Position numbers and translations under genes: made by a program. Below, piece by piece: positions 16,970 to 26,567 of a stretch of DNA of 64,000 nucleotides. The stretch spans positions 62,001 through 126,000 of the forward strand of contig NZ_RCNS01000001.1 in assembly GCF_009725995.1 (NCBI RefSeq), read 5' to 3'. Position 1 is the first letter of the stretch. The number at the start of each line of letters is the position of its first letter. This DNA is from Zobellia laminariae. GTDB lineage: Bacteria > Bacteroidota > Bacteroidia > Flavobacteriales > Flavobacteriaceae. Under the pieces are notes generated by a model, which was given only the letters and a program-made list of their open reading frames with translations, searched no databases and had not been told where the DNA came from.

Positions 16970-18427
16970 ATGAAAAAGAAGATTGCCATAATTGGTTCAG
17001 GTTTTTCCTCACTGTCCGCCTCGTGCTACTTAGCCAAGGCCGGTCACCAGGTTACAATGTATGAGAAAAACGAAACCGTAGGCGGCAGAGCAAGACAACT
17101 CACTAGAGAAGGGTTTACTTTTGACATGGGTCCTAGTTGGTATTGGATGCCCGATATCTTTGATAAGTTCTTTAATGACTTCGGGAGGAAAACTTCAGAT
17201 TATTATCAGCTAGATAAATTAAGTCCAGCCTATAAAATTTTCTTTTCTGATGACAATATCACCATTGGCGATTGCATGGATGACATATGCCAAGAATTTG
17301 AGCGTATAGAACCTGGAAGTGCCAAGCACCTAAGAAACTTTATTAGTAAGGCACAGAAGAACTATGACATTGCCATTAACAAGGTAGTCTTACGACCTGG
17401 ACTTTCCCCTTTAGAACTTATTACCCCTGAAACGGCGCTGCGCGTAGACCAATTCTTTAAGACTATTAGTGGCGAAGTACGCAAAAAGTTTAAAAATAAA
17501 AAGCTAGTCTCTACGCTAGAATTTCCGGTCCTGTTTTTAGGTGCAAAACCAAGCAACACCCCTTCTTTTTATAGTTTTATGAACTATGCCGATTTTGGTT
17601 TGGGTACATGGCATCCAAAAGGTGGAATGTATGAAATTGTAAAGGCCATGAAAAATTTGGCTGAAGAAGTTGGCGTAAAAATACATACCGCTTCTGCGGC
17701 TCTAAAAATAAACGTTGATAATAATAAGGCCGTTGGTGTAAATATTAATGGAGAAGACATTATAGCAGATGTAGTGTTAAGCGGAGCTGATTATCACCAC
17801 TCAGAAACTTTACTTGACCCAGAATACCGTCAATACTCTGAAGCTTATTGGGACAAGAAGACCTTTGCCCCTTCTTCATTATTATTTTATATGGGTTTTG
17901 ATAAGAAATTAAAAAATGTAGAACATCACAATCTTTTTTTTGACACTGATTTTGAACGGCATGCTACAGAAATCTATGATCAACCAAGTTGGCCAAAAAA
18001 TCCTTTGTTCTATGCCAATTTTCCATCAATAACAGATTCTAGTATGGCTCCTGCTAATTCAGAAACTGGATTTTTCCTAATACCTATTGCCACAAACTTA
18101 ACAGATACGCCAGAACTGCGCACTCAATATTTTGATATTGTGATGGATAGATTTGAGAAACGAACAGGCCAGAGCGTAAAAAATAATATTATCTTTAAGG
18201 AGTCATTTTGCGTAAACGACTTTGTAGAACAGTACAATTCTTATAAAGGTAATGCGTATGGTATGGCCAATACATTACGCCAAACTGCTTTTCTAAGACC
18301 TGGTCTAAGAAGCAAAAAAGTCAAAAATTTATACTTTACCGGCCAGTTGACTGTACCAGGTCCTGGGGTTCCTCCGGCTTTAATTTCGGGTAAGCTAGTC
18401 TCCCAATTAATAAACAAGAACGTCTAA
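16970..18427 (+). CDS. crtI: phytoene desaturase (CrtI)
   Basis: 485 residues. An N-terminal FAD-binding Rossmann motif (IAIIGSGFSSLSASCYLAKAG, residues 5-25, shown in part) is followed by VGGRARQLTREGFTFDMGPSW. The C-terminal carotenoid-oxidoreductase signature YFTGQLTVPGPGVPPALISG is present. It introduces double bonds into phytoene to give lycopene. The order regulator-crtI-crtB-crtZ with gaps of 23, 11 and 1 base indicates one operon. Lycopene cyclase is not in the window. Confidence 0.94.
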   Translation: MKKKIAIIGSGFSSLSASCYLAKAGHQVTMYEKNETVGGRARQLTREGFTFDMGPSWYWMPDIFDKFFNDFGRKTSDYYQLDKLSPAYKIFFSDDNITIGDCMDDICQEFERIEPGSAKHLRNFISKAQKNYDIAINKVVLRPGLSPLELITPETALRVDQFFKTISGEVRKKFKNKKLVSTLEFPVLFLGAKPSNTPSFYSFMNYADFGLGTWHPKGGMYEIVKAMKNLAEEVGVKIHTASAALKINVDNNKAVGVNINGEDIIADVVLSGADYHHSETLLDPEYRQYSEAYWDKKTFAPSSLLFYMGFDKKLKNVEHHNLFFDTDFERHATEIYDQPSWPKNPLFYANFPSITDSSMAPANSETGFFLIPIATNLTDTPELRTQYFDIVMDRFEKRTGQSVKNNIIFKESFCVNDFVEQYNSYKGNAYGMANTLRQTAFLRPGLRSKKVKNLYFTGQLTVPGPGVPPALISGKLVSQLINKNV

Positions 18428-18438
18428 AAGCCAAAACC

Positions 18439-19278
18439 ATGAAATCCCTATTCGATAAAGTTTCCTACCAGTGTAGCCAGATTGTTACAGAATCCTACAG
18501 CACTTCGTTCACAATGGCAACGAAAATGTTGTCATCTTGTATTAGACCGGATATTTATAATATTTATGGTTTTGTTCGCTTCGCGGATGAAATAGTAGAT
18601 ACGTTTGATCAGTATGATAAAGAAAAACTTTTTAATCAGTTTGAGGCTAGCCTTAAAGATGCACTGGAACAACGTATAAGTTTGAATCCAATTCTTAATT
18701 CGTTTCAACACACCTATCATAAGTATGAAATACCGTATGACCTTGTTGATGCTTTTATGAAAAGTATGAGAATGGATCTATACAAGAACGTTTACAAGAC
18801 CGATGAGGAATATAAAGAGTACATCTATGGTTCTGCAGATGTGGTGGGACTAATGTGCTTAAAGGTATTCGTGAAAGGGGATACTGAAAAATATGATAGC
18901 TTAAAAGAGACTGCTATGGCATTGGGTTCTGCTTTTCAAAAAGTAAACTTCTTAAGAGACCTTAAAAGTGATTTTGAAGATTTAGACCGAAGCTATTTTC
19001 CTAATACTGATTTGGCTATGCTAGACGAAGCTTCCAAAACCCGAATCGTAAATGAAATAAAAGCCGATTTTGAGCTAGCATATCAAGGAATTATTAGATT
19101 ACCTAACGAGGCTAAATTTGGTGTTTACACTGCATACAAATACTATTATAGATTATTAAAAAAATTACAACGTACACCTTCTTTAGAAATTAGAACGGTT
19201 CGTATTCGCGTTCCCAACTACGAGAAATTTGGGGTTTTGGCCAAGTCGTATGTGAATTACAAATTGAATTTAGTTTAG
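18439..19278 (+). CDS. crtB: phytoene synthase (CrtB)
   Basis: 279 residues, squalene/phytoene synthase family. Both Asp-rich motifs are visible: FADEIVD (Asp50 to Asp54) and FLRDLKSD (Asp174 to Asp178), which bind the Mg-diphosphate of two geranylgeranyl diphosphates. YGSADVVGLMCL (about 130-141) is also typical. It makes the first committed carotenoid. The position directly after crtI supports the assignment over squalene synthase. Confidence 0.94.
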   Translation: MKSLFDKVSYQCSQIVTESYSTSFTMATKMLSSCIRPDIYNIYGFVRFADEIVDTFDQYDKEKLFNQFEASLKDALEQRISLNPILNSFQHTYHKYEIPYDLVDAFMKSMRMDLYKNVYKTDEEYKEYIYGSADVVGLMCLKVFVKGDTEKYDSLKETAMALGSAFQKVNFLRDLKSDFEDLDRSYFPNTDLAMLDEASKTRIVNEIKADFELAYQGIIRLPNEAKFGVYTAYKYYYRLLKKLQRTPSLEIRTVRIRVPNYEKFGVLAKSYVNYKLNLV

Positions 19279-19279
19279 T

Positions 19280-19735
19280 ATGAAATCAGTTATTTGGATA
19301 GCCCTATTTTTAGCCACATTTTCCTTTATGGAATTTATGGCGTGGTTTACCCATAAGTATATTATGCACGGTTTTCTTTGGAGTCTGCACCAAGATCACC
19401 ACAAGAAAGACCATGACTCATGGTTTGAAAGAAACGATGCTTTTTTTATATTCTATGCCATTGTGAGCATGATACTCTTTTACTCAGGATCAGCAACATC
19501 TTTTTGGTATGGTTGGCCTTTGGGTTTTGGTATTCTAGCCTATGGCATTGCTTACTTTTTAGTACATGATATCTTTATCCATCAGAGGTTTAAGATGTTC
19601 AGAAACGCAAACAATTGGTATGCTAAGGGAGTTCGTAGAGCCCACAAAATGCATCATAAACATTTGGGCAAAGGAGATGGGGAATGCTTTGGTATGCTCA
19701 TTGTTCCCTTTAAATACTTCAAGAACAAATTTTGA
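19280..19735 (+). CDS. crtZ: beta-carotene hydroxylase (CrtZ type)
   Basis: A 151-residue membrane di-iron hydroxylase of the fatty-acid-hydroxylase superfamily. His clusters are HKYIMHG, HQDHH, HDIFIH and HKMHHKH, between three or four membrane segments. It hydroxylates beta-ionone rings to give zeaxanthin, a common flavobacterial end product. It begins one base after crtB ends. The gene after it is on the opposite strand, so the operon stops here. Confidence 0.92.
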   Translation: MKSVIWIALFLATFSFMEFMAWFTHKYIMHGFLWSLHQDHHKKDHDSWFERNDAFFIFYAIVSMILFYSGSATSFWYGWPLGFGILAYGIAYFLVHDIFIHQRFKMFRNANNWYAKGVRRAHKMHHKHLGKGDGECFGMLIVPFKYFKNKF

Positions 19736-19743
19736 CTATACTC

Positions 19744-20304
19744 CTACTCTGCCAGCAATTGATCTAACAATTTTCTGATTTTCTCACTGTTCCAATCTAC
19801 AGCTCCATTTTCGGCCATAATAATTTTGCCTTGCTTATTTATGATGTAGGTAGTGGGAATTGTGGAGGAACTAAATATTTCTGGCATTTGAGTTTCGGCT
19901 AGAAAAAAAGGCAGACTGTATCCCTTTTTCAATGCAAAACTATTAACTCTATTGAACTCTTCCTCACTCACTAACATAAAGCTTACTTTATCTCCATAGT
20001 CATCATATAGCGCTTGAATATCGGGCATTTCAACCAGGCAAGGCTTACACCAAGTAGCCCATAGGTTTAAGAAAACTACTTTCCCTTTTTCATTTTGAAA
20101 AGAGTACGCTTCGGTATTCAAATCGGTTAGTTCCCAATTGTATGAATTTTCTGGAATGGTCTTATCTGCTTTCAACTTAATTGAACTATAGGAAATAATC
20201 CGCCCAGCATAAGCCCTTAGTTTAGGGCCTATAGGTGTGAACAAAATAAGGCATATAGCAACCAGAAATGCTCCTAAACAAATATATTTTACTGAAGCTT
20301 TCAA
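19744..20304 (-). CDS. TlpA-like membrane-anchored thioredoxin
   Basis: An N-terminal membrane anchor (about residues 5-25) leads into a thioredoxin-fold domain with the redox pair Cys86-x2-Cys89 in LWATWCKPCLVEMP and a cis-Pro region (SSTIPTTYIIN). It is probably a periplasmic thiol:disulfide reductase of the TlpA/ResA type. Its start overlaps the stop of the upstream paralogue (20301) by four bases, so the two are co-translated; the partner lacks the cysteines. Confidence 0.85.
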   Translation of the reverse strand: MKASVKYICLGAFLVAICLILFTPIGPKLRAYAGRIISYSSIKLKADKTIPENSYNWELTDLNTEAYSFQNEKGKVVFLNLWATWCKPCLVEMPDIQALYDDYGDKVSFMLVSEEEFNRVNSFALKKGYSLPFFLAETQMPEIFSSSTIPTTYIINKQGKIIMAENGAVDWNSEKIRKLLDQLLAE

Positions 20305-20858
20305 GGTGTATTAGAAAGTGAATCTAATAATTGGGTTACTGTATTATTATCCCAATCATGTGGTTCTTCCGCATATACTGCAATAGCCCCGTTTTTATCA
20401 ATAATATAAGTGCCTTGAATCTTGGGAATTTTAACTGGTGCATCTTCTCCTACTATTCTATAAGTAACAGGAAAAGTATATTTATTCTTTGCCATGAATT
20501 CCTCTACAGGTTCGCGCTCTTCATTGGTTATAAGATAAAAATCTACCTGATTAGAATATCTATCATATAACTCCTGAATACCTTTTAACTCCGCTGCACT
20601 TGGCGTGTTCCAAGAAGCCCAAAAATGAACAAAAAGAACCTTACCTTTTGATTTGTTAAAATTAAATAAGTCCCAGTTCGCATCCTTAAGTTTCCAATCA
20701 TATCCATCAATTTGCTGTCTATCTTCTACCTTAATGATATCTGGAGGAGAAGCAAATACGCGCATAAGCCAAATCTTGCCCCAATATCCAACTGGAGTAA
20801 CAAAAAAAGAAAGCACAAAGGCCATTATAATAAGCGTAAAAAAAGTTTTTCTTTTCAT
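20301..20858 (-). CDS. TlpA-like protein lacking the CxxC motif
   Basis: Same architecture as its neighbour: membrane anchor, then a thioredoxin-like domain. The active-site loop reads FWASWNTPSAAEL, so both redox cysteines are replaced (Asn and Ser), while the surrounding W-A-S-W and Pro are kept. It cannot do normal thiol chemistry. It may bind or chaperone the active paralogue's substrates. I chose the ATG at 20858 (MKRKTFFTLIIM, a good N-terminal anchor) over 20879. The frame is intact and not decaying, which argues for a kept function. Confidence 0.8.
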   Translation of the reverse strand: MKRKTFFTLIIMAFVLSFFVTPVGYWGKIWLMRVFASPPDIIKVEDRQQIDGYDWKLKDANWDLFNFNKSKGKVLFVHFWASWNTPSAAELKGIQELYDRYSNQVDFYLITNEEREPVEEFMAKNKYTFPVTYRIVGEDAPVKIPKIQGTYIIDKNGAIAVYAEEPHDWDNNTVTQLLDSLSNTP

Positions 20859-20884
20859 AGAAATTGTGAATAGGTCCAAAACTA

Positions 20885-20914
20885 AAAAACTCCCGCTAAT
20901 TAACGGGAGTTTTT
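20885..20914 (-). terminator. bidirectional intrinsic terminator after the aconitase gene
   Basis: An 11-bp stem AAAAACTCCCG/CGGGAGTTTTT with an 8-nt loop (20896-20903) and T-runs on both strands. It ends the leftward aconitase transcript before the thioredoxin pair. Confidence 0.85.
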
Positions 20915-20934
20915 AGATACTATATCAATATTGC

Positions 20935-23202
20935 TTAGGCTGCATTTTCCTTTTTAATAACGTTCAATGCAGAACCTTCTCTGTACCAAGCTATTTGTGC
21001 ATCATTATAGGTATGATTCACTTTAATAGTGTCTTTACTTCCGTCTGCATGAACTATTTCTATAGTCAACTGCTTGTCTGGAGCAAATTCAGCTATATCC
21101 AAGAAGTTGAAAGTATCATCCTCTTGTATTAAATCATAATCACTTTCATTAGAAAATGTCAAACCTAACATACCTTGTTTCTTAAGGTTTGTCTCATGTA
21201 TACGAGCAAATGATTTTACTATTACTGCCGCAACACCTAAATGTCTTGGCTCCATAGCTGCATGCTCACGAGAAGAACCTTCTCCATAGTTATGGTCACC
21301 AACCACTATAGACTGTACTCCTGCTGCTTTGTACGCACGTGCTGTATCCGGTACACCTGCATACTCACCTGTTAATTGGTTTTTAACAAAGTTTGTCTTT
21401 TTACCAAATGCATTTACTGCACCAATTAAGCAGTTATTAGAAATGTTATCTAAATGACCACGGAAACGTAACCAAGGACCTGCCATAGAAATGTGGTCTG
21501 TTGTACATTTACCAAAAGCCTTTATAAGCAATTTAGCACCCATCAAACTTTCGTTTTTAATTGGAGTAAATGGCTCTAACAATTGTAATCTTTCCGAGTC
21601 AGGAGAAACTTTAACCACTATACCGGAACCGTCTGCATCAGGAGCTAAGAAACCAGCATCTTCTACAGCAAAACCTTGTGGAGGTAACTCTATACCTAAT
21701 GGCATATCTAATTTAACTTCTTCGCCATCTTCATTAAGTAACGTATCGTTCATTGGATCAAAATCCAAACGACCGGATATTGCTATTGCAGCAACCATTT
21801 CTGGAGAACCAACAAATGCATGTGTATTTGGGTTACCATCTGCTCTTTTAGAGAAGTTACGGTTAAACGAGTGTACAATTGTGTTTTTCTCATCACCTTT
21901 TGCATCACTTCTGTCCCATTGACCAATACATGGCCCACAAGCATTGGTAAAAATTGTAGCACCCAGATTTTCGAAAACCTCTAGAATACCATCTCTCTCC
22001 GCAGTAAAACGAATTTGTTCTGAACCTGGATTGATACCAAAATCTGATTTTGGCTTAATTTTTTTATCAACAGCTTGTTTAGCTATAGACGCAGCTCTAG
22101 TTAAATCTTCGTAAGATGAGTTTGTACAAGAACCAATTAATCCCCAATCTACTTTTAACGGCCAATCGTTAGCTCTAGCCTTCTCACCTAGCTCACCTAC
22201 TGGCGTAGCTAAATCTGGAGTAAAAGGTCCGTTTAAATGAGGTCTTAACTCATCTAAATTAATTTCTATAACCTCATCAAAATACTGGTCTGGATTAGCA
22301 TACACCTCTGCATCTGCAGTTAAGTATTCTTTTACTTGGTTTGCAGCATCTGCAACGTCATTACGATCCGTAGCACGTAAATAACGCTCCATAGACTCAT
22401 CATAACCAAATGTAGACGTAGTAGCTCCTACTTCTGCTCCCATATTACAAATAGTACCTTTACCGGTACAAGAAAGGTTTTTAGCACCTTCTCCAAAATA
22501 TTCTATAATTGCTCCTGTACCACCTTTTACAGTCAAGATACCAGCAACTTTTAAAATAACATCCTTAGCAGAAGTCCACCCAGAAATATTACCTGTTAAT
22601 TTTACACCTATAAGCTTAGGGAATTTAAGCTCCCAAGCCATGCCTGCCATAACGTCTACGGCATCTGCTCCACCAACACCAATAGCAACCATACCTAAAC
22701 CACCAGCGTTAACTGTATGAGAATCGGTACCAATCATCATTCCTCCTGGGAATGCATAATTTTCAAGTACTACTTGGTGAATGATACCTGCTCCCGGTTT
22801 CCAAAAACCAATACCATATTTGTTAGAAACAGACTCTAAAAAGTCAAAAACCTCTGCACTTGTAGAGTTCGCTATTTTTAAATCTGAAACAGCACCGTTC
22901 TTTGCTTGTATTAAGTGATCACAGTGTACCGTAGTAGGCACAGCTACCTTTGGCTTTCCTGCTTGCATAAACTGCAAAAGAGCCATCTGCGCCGTAGCAT
23001 CTTGACAAGCAATACGATCTGGAGCAAAATCCACATAATCTTTCCCCCTTTTGAATGCTTTGCTAGGGTTTCCGTCCCACAAGTGAGAATATAAAATCTT
23101 CTCTGAAAGGGTAAGCGGTTTACCTACAATCTCACGTGCTTTATCAACACGCTCGGCCATATTCGCGTACACCCCTTTGATCATATCAATATCAAATGCC
23201 AT
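20935..23202 (-). CDS. aconitate hydratase (AcnA/mitochondrial type)
   Basis: 755 residues, the length and order of the mitochondrial-type aconitase. Cluster-binding cysteines are in [11 protein letters not shown] and [10 protein letters not shown]; the swivel domain has [19 protein letters not shown]. It interconverts citrate and isocitrate in the TCA cycle. A second, unrelated-subfamily aconitase (AcnB) lies just upstream in the same direction, each with its own terminator, so they are separately expressed. Which one is the main TCA enzyme cannot be told from sequence. Confidence 0.93.
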   Translation of the reverse strand: MAFDIDMIKGVYANMAERVDKAREIVGKPLTLSEKILYSHLWDGNPSKAFKRGKDYVDFAPDRIACQDATAQMALLQFMQAGKPKVAVPTTVHCDHLIQAKNGAVSDLKIANSTSAEVFDFLESVSNKYGIGFWKPGAGIIHQVVLENYAFPGGMMIGTDSHTVNAGGLGMVAIGVGGADAVDVMAGMAWELKFPKLIGVKLTGNISGWTSAKDVILKVAGILTVKGGTGAIIEYFGEGAKNLSCTGKGTICNMGAEVGATTSTFGYDESMERYLRATDRNDVADAANQVKEYLTADAEVYANPDQYFDEVIEINLDELRPHLNGPFTPDLATPVGELGEKARANDWPLKVDWGLIGSCTNSSYEDLTRAASIAKQAVDKKIKPKSDFGINPGSEQIRFTAERDGILEVFENLGATIFTNACGPCIGQWDRSDAKGDEKNTIVHSFNRNFSKRADGNPNTHAFVGSPEMVAAIAISGRLDFDPMNDTLLNEDGEEVKLDMPLGIELPPQGFAVEDAGFLAPDADGSGIVVKVSPDSERLQLLEPFTPIKNESLMGAKLLIKAFGKCTTDHISMAGPWLRFRGHLDNISNNCLIGAVNAFGKKTNFVKNQLTGEYAGVPDTARAYKAAGVQSIVVGDHNYGEGSSREHAAMEPRHLGVAAVIVKSFARIHETNLKKQGMLGLTFSNESDYDLIQEDDTFNFLDIAEFAPDKQLTIEIVHADGSKDTIKVNHTYNDAQIAWYREGSALNVIKKENAA

Positions 23203-23382
23203 AAAGTCTATTTATAAATTTTGTTATTCTATTTTTGATAGTACAAGATACAAAATGTACAATAATTAATAGGAAAGGCCTAGGAAATATAGAATGATTA
23301 TAAAAAAGATTTTTTTCCTTGAGAACAGTCTTTAGAAACTAATCTAAAAATAGGTTTTTGAGTATATAAAAGGTCAAATGAA

Positions 23383-23411
23383 AAAAGCCTGAGTCATTGA
23401 CTCAGGCTTTT
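23383..23411 (-). terminator. intrinsic terminator after acnB
   Basis: A 13-bp perfect stem (23383-23395 with 23399-23411), loop ATT, with A/T-runs on both sides, so it works in either direction. It separates the two aconitase genes. Confidence 0.88.
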
Positions 23412-23433
23412 GGATTATAATAAGAAATTTCAA

Positions 23434-26211
23434 TTATTGTACCAGTTGTTTTTGAGATGGCTTAAACTTAGTTAACACTATACCATCTACAGCTGCTTCA
23501 TACTCTTTTAAAGTTGGAGTTTTACCTAAAATTGTAGACAACACTACTACTGGTGTAGAGGACAATAAAGACTCCCCTTTTTTCTCACCAGAGTCTTTTA
23601 CAACTCTTCCTTGGAATAAACGTGTTGAAGTGGCCATTACCGTATCTCCTGGTTCTGCTTTCTCTTGGTTACCCATACATAGGTTGCAACCTGGACGCTC
23701 TAAATACAACATGTTTTCATATTTAGTACGAGCTAAACCTTTTGGTGCACTATCATCAAACTCAAAACCAGAATACTTAACTAAAACATCCCAATCTCCC
23801 TCTGCTTTTAACTCATCAACAATATTATATGTTGGAGGAGCAACAACCAAAGGTGCTTTAAATTCAACCTTACCTTGTTGTGCCTCAATGTTCTTTAACA
23901 TTTGAGCCAAGATTTTCATATCTCCTTTATGAACCATACAAGATCCAACGAAACCTAAATCTACTTTTTTAGTTCCACCATAGTAAGATAATGGTCTAAT
24001 GTTATCGTGCGTGTAACGCTTAGAAACATCTTCATTATTCACATCTGGATCAGCAATCATTGGCTCAGCAATTTCATCTAAATCAATAATAACTTCTGCA
24101 TAATACTTAGCATTGGCATCTGGCCTTAAAGCAGGTTTAATTCCCGTTTTAAGTTCAGTAATTCTTGTATTTGCTTTATCAACAAGACCTTTAAGTACTT
24201 GGTTAGCATTGTCCATTCCTTTATCAATCATGATTTGGATACGACCTTTTGCAATCTCTAGTGACTCAATTAATGTATCATCTTCAGAGATACAGATAGA
24301 TGCTTTTGCTTTCATCTCTGCAGTCCAATCTGTAAAAGTAAAGGCTTCATCTGAAGTAAGCGTTCCAATATGAACCTCAATGATTCTACCTTGGAATACG
24401 TTTTCTCCACCAAATTGCTTTAACATCTGAGATTGTGTAGCGTGGACCACATCACGGAAATCCATATACGACTTCATTTGTCCTTTAAAGGTCACTTTTA
24501 CCGATTCTGGAATTGGCATTGTAGCTTCTCCCGTAGCAAGTGCTAAGGCAACTGTTCCTGAATCTGCTCCAAAAGCAACACCTTTGGACATACGGGTGTG
24601 AGAATCTCCACCAATAATGATGTCCCAGTCACCAACAGTAATATCATTCAATACTTTATGAATAACATCTGTCATGGGAAAGTATTTTCCTTTAGGATCA
24701 CGACCGGTAATTAAACCAAAGTCGTTCATGAAACTCATTAACCTTGGAATGTTAGCCTTAGACTTATCGTCCCAAACTGAAGCCGTATGACATCCTGATT
24801 GGTAAGCCCCATCAACAATTGGAGAAATAACAGTAGCTGCCATCATCTCTAATTCTTGAGATGTCATTAAACCTGTAGTATCTTGTGAACCTACAATATT
24901 TACTTCTACTCTAACATTAGAGCCTGCATGTAACGTTTTGCCTGGTGTATTTCCAACAGCATTTTTATTGAATATTTTTTCAACAGCTGTTAGACCTTGT
25001 CCTTCAATAGAAACTTCTTTAGAAGTTGCATAGACTTCTGGAATATCTATTCCTAATATTTTACAAGCTAAAGTTTGTAGTTTTTTACCAAAAACTACGG
25101 CATAAGAACCTCCTGCTTTAATAAACTCCATTTTTGGTGGCGTTAATGCAGCAGAAATATCTTTTAACTCTTCACCGTCTTTGTATAATTTTTTTGTCTT
25201 TGTATTAATTGTTAATACTGTACCTGTATCAACCGAATACGTTTGCTTTAAAACTGGTTCGCCATCTGCATCTACAATTGTATTTCCATCAGCATCTTTT
25301 TGTTTTACCCAGTTTTTTAAATCAATACCAATACCCCCAGTTACACTAACTGTTGTTAAGAAAATTGGTGCAATTCCATTTGTACCAGCAATTACTGGAG
25401 CAAAATTAATAAATGGCACATATTTGCTAAAAGGAACACCCGTCCATAACGCTACATTATTTACTCCTGACATTCTGGAAGAACCAACTCCCATAGTCCC
25501 TTTCTCAGCGATTAACATAACACGCTTATCTGGATGCTGCTCTTTTAAAGCCAACAACTCATTTTGCATGTCTTTGTTATGCTCAAATAAACACTGACCG
25601 TGTAACTCCCGATCTGATCTTGAATGTGCATCACCTCCCGGTGACAATAAATCTGTAGAGATATCACCAACACCAGCAATATAGGTTACTACCTTAATCT
25701 CTTCTTCTACATCCGGTAACTTCGTAAAGAATTCCGCCTTAGCGTAACTTTCTAAAATATCCTTAGCAATGGTATTTCCATTTTTCAAGGCCTCTTCCAA
25801 ACGAGCAGTATCTGCTTCATACAAGAAAACCTGCGTTTTCAGAACTTCAGCGGCCTCTTTTGCCAAAGCAACATTAGACCCTAGTGCTATATCCAACAAT
25901 ACCTCTACCGAAGGACCACCCTTCATATGAGATAATTGTTCCAAAGCGAATGCAGGTGTGATTTCTTTCACTACTGATTCACCAAGAATAATTTCTTTTA
26001 AAAATTTTGCTTTAACACCAGCAGCACTCGTAGTACCAGGTAAAACGTTATAGATAAAAAAGTTAAGAGAATCTTCTCTATACTCATTATCAACATCTTT
26101 AATTTGCTCAATGATTTTACTCAGTAATTCAGCTCCATCAATTGGTTTTGGATGAAGTCCTTGAACTTTACGGTCTTCGATCTCCTTAAGATAATCTTTA
26201 TAAATGCTCAT
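23434..26211 (-). CDS. acnB: bifunctional aconitate hydratase 2 / 2-methylisocitrate dehydratase
   Basis: 925 residues in the AcnB order: N-terminal HEAT-like domain, swivel domain near residues 170-400, then the catalytic domains. The cluster site is LERPGCNLCMGNQEKAEPGD with a third Cys in GFVGSCMVH. It is ~60 residues longer than E. coli AcnB (865); the surplus includes a hydrophilic loop near residues 305-365 (DADGNTIVDADGEPVLKQ). AcnB is normally the main TCA aconitase and can moonlight as an iron-responsive RNA binder; whether that applies here is unknown. Confidence 0.92.
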   Translation of the reverse strand: MSIYKDYLKEIEDRKVQGLHPKPIDGAELLSKIIEQIKDVDNEYREDSLNFFIYNVLPGTTSAAGVKAKFLKEIILGESVVKEITPAFALEQLSHMKGGPSVEVLLDIALGSNVALAKEAAEVLKTQVFLYEADTARLEEALKNGNTIAKDILESYAKAEFFTKLPDVEEEIKVVTYIAGVGDISTDLLSPGGDAHSRSDRELHGQCLFEHNKDMQNELLALKEQHPDKRVMLIAEKGTMGVGSSRMSGVNNVALWTGVPFSKYVPFINFAPVIAGTNGIAPIFLTTVSVTGGIGIDLKNWVKQKDADGNTIVDADGEPVLKQTYSVDTGTVLTINTKTKKLYKDGEELKDISAALTPPKMEFIKAGGSYAVVFGKKLQTLACKILGIDIPEVYATSKEVSIEGQGLTAVEKIFNKNAVGNTPGKTLHAGSNVRVEVNIVGSQDTTGLMTSQELEMMAATVISPIVDGAYQSGCHTASVWDDKSKANIPRLMSFMNDFGLITGRDPKGKYFPMTDVIHKVLNDITVGDWDIIIGGDSHTRMSKGVAFGADSGTVALALATGEATMPIPESVKVTFKGQMKSYMDFRDVVHATQSQMLKQFGGENVFQGRIIEVHIGTLTSDEAFTFTDWTAEMKAKASICISEDDTLIESLEIAKGRIQIMIDKGMDNANQVLKGLVDKANTRITELKTGIKPALRPDANAKYYAEVIIDLDEIAEPMIADPDVNNEDVSKRYTHDNIRPLSYYGGTKKVDLGFVGSCMVHKGDMKILAQMLKNIEAQQGKVEFKAPLVVAPPTYNIVDELKAEGDWDVLVKYSGFEFDDSAPKGLARTKYENMLYLERPGCNLCMGNQEKAEPGDTVMATSTRLFQGRVVKDSGEKKGESLLSSTPVVVLSTILGKTPTLKEYEAAVDGIVLTKFKPSQKQLVQ

Positions 26212-26567
26212 TTAATAAATGGTTTGAGTGTTAAATTAGCTATAACCGAGTAGTCGGAATTTCCTAGAATTCCTCTCCGAAGACTTGTATAAAAAATTTT
26301 CACAGCTAAAATTAAAAGTTAAGCAACAACATTGATTATATGCTGGACCAAACAGGTATATCTCCTTATGACCCTACCAATATCTTATGCTGTTCGTTTA
26401 AGTTATTGCAATCCCGTAAAATTAAGAAATTAAGAGGCGTAAATAAAATTTATACCTTAGGATTCGCTCCCTTTTGGGAAATTGATCAATAGATTGCTTT
26501 ATGCTTGCACGAACTAAAGGAAGAAAGGCAAAAAACCAGATAGTTTTTAAAGATTCGGTAATTTTGG
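26212..26567. other. intergenic stretch between acnB and the MoxR gene
   Basis: About 355 bases. It must hold the acnB promoter on the minus strand and the 3' end of the MoxR transcript, but I see no clean terminator. A 27-codon plus-strand frame (26501-26584) runs into the MoxR gene and has no support. Confidence 0.4.
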
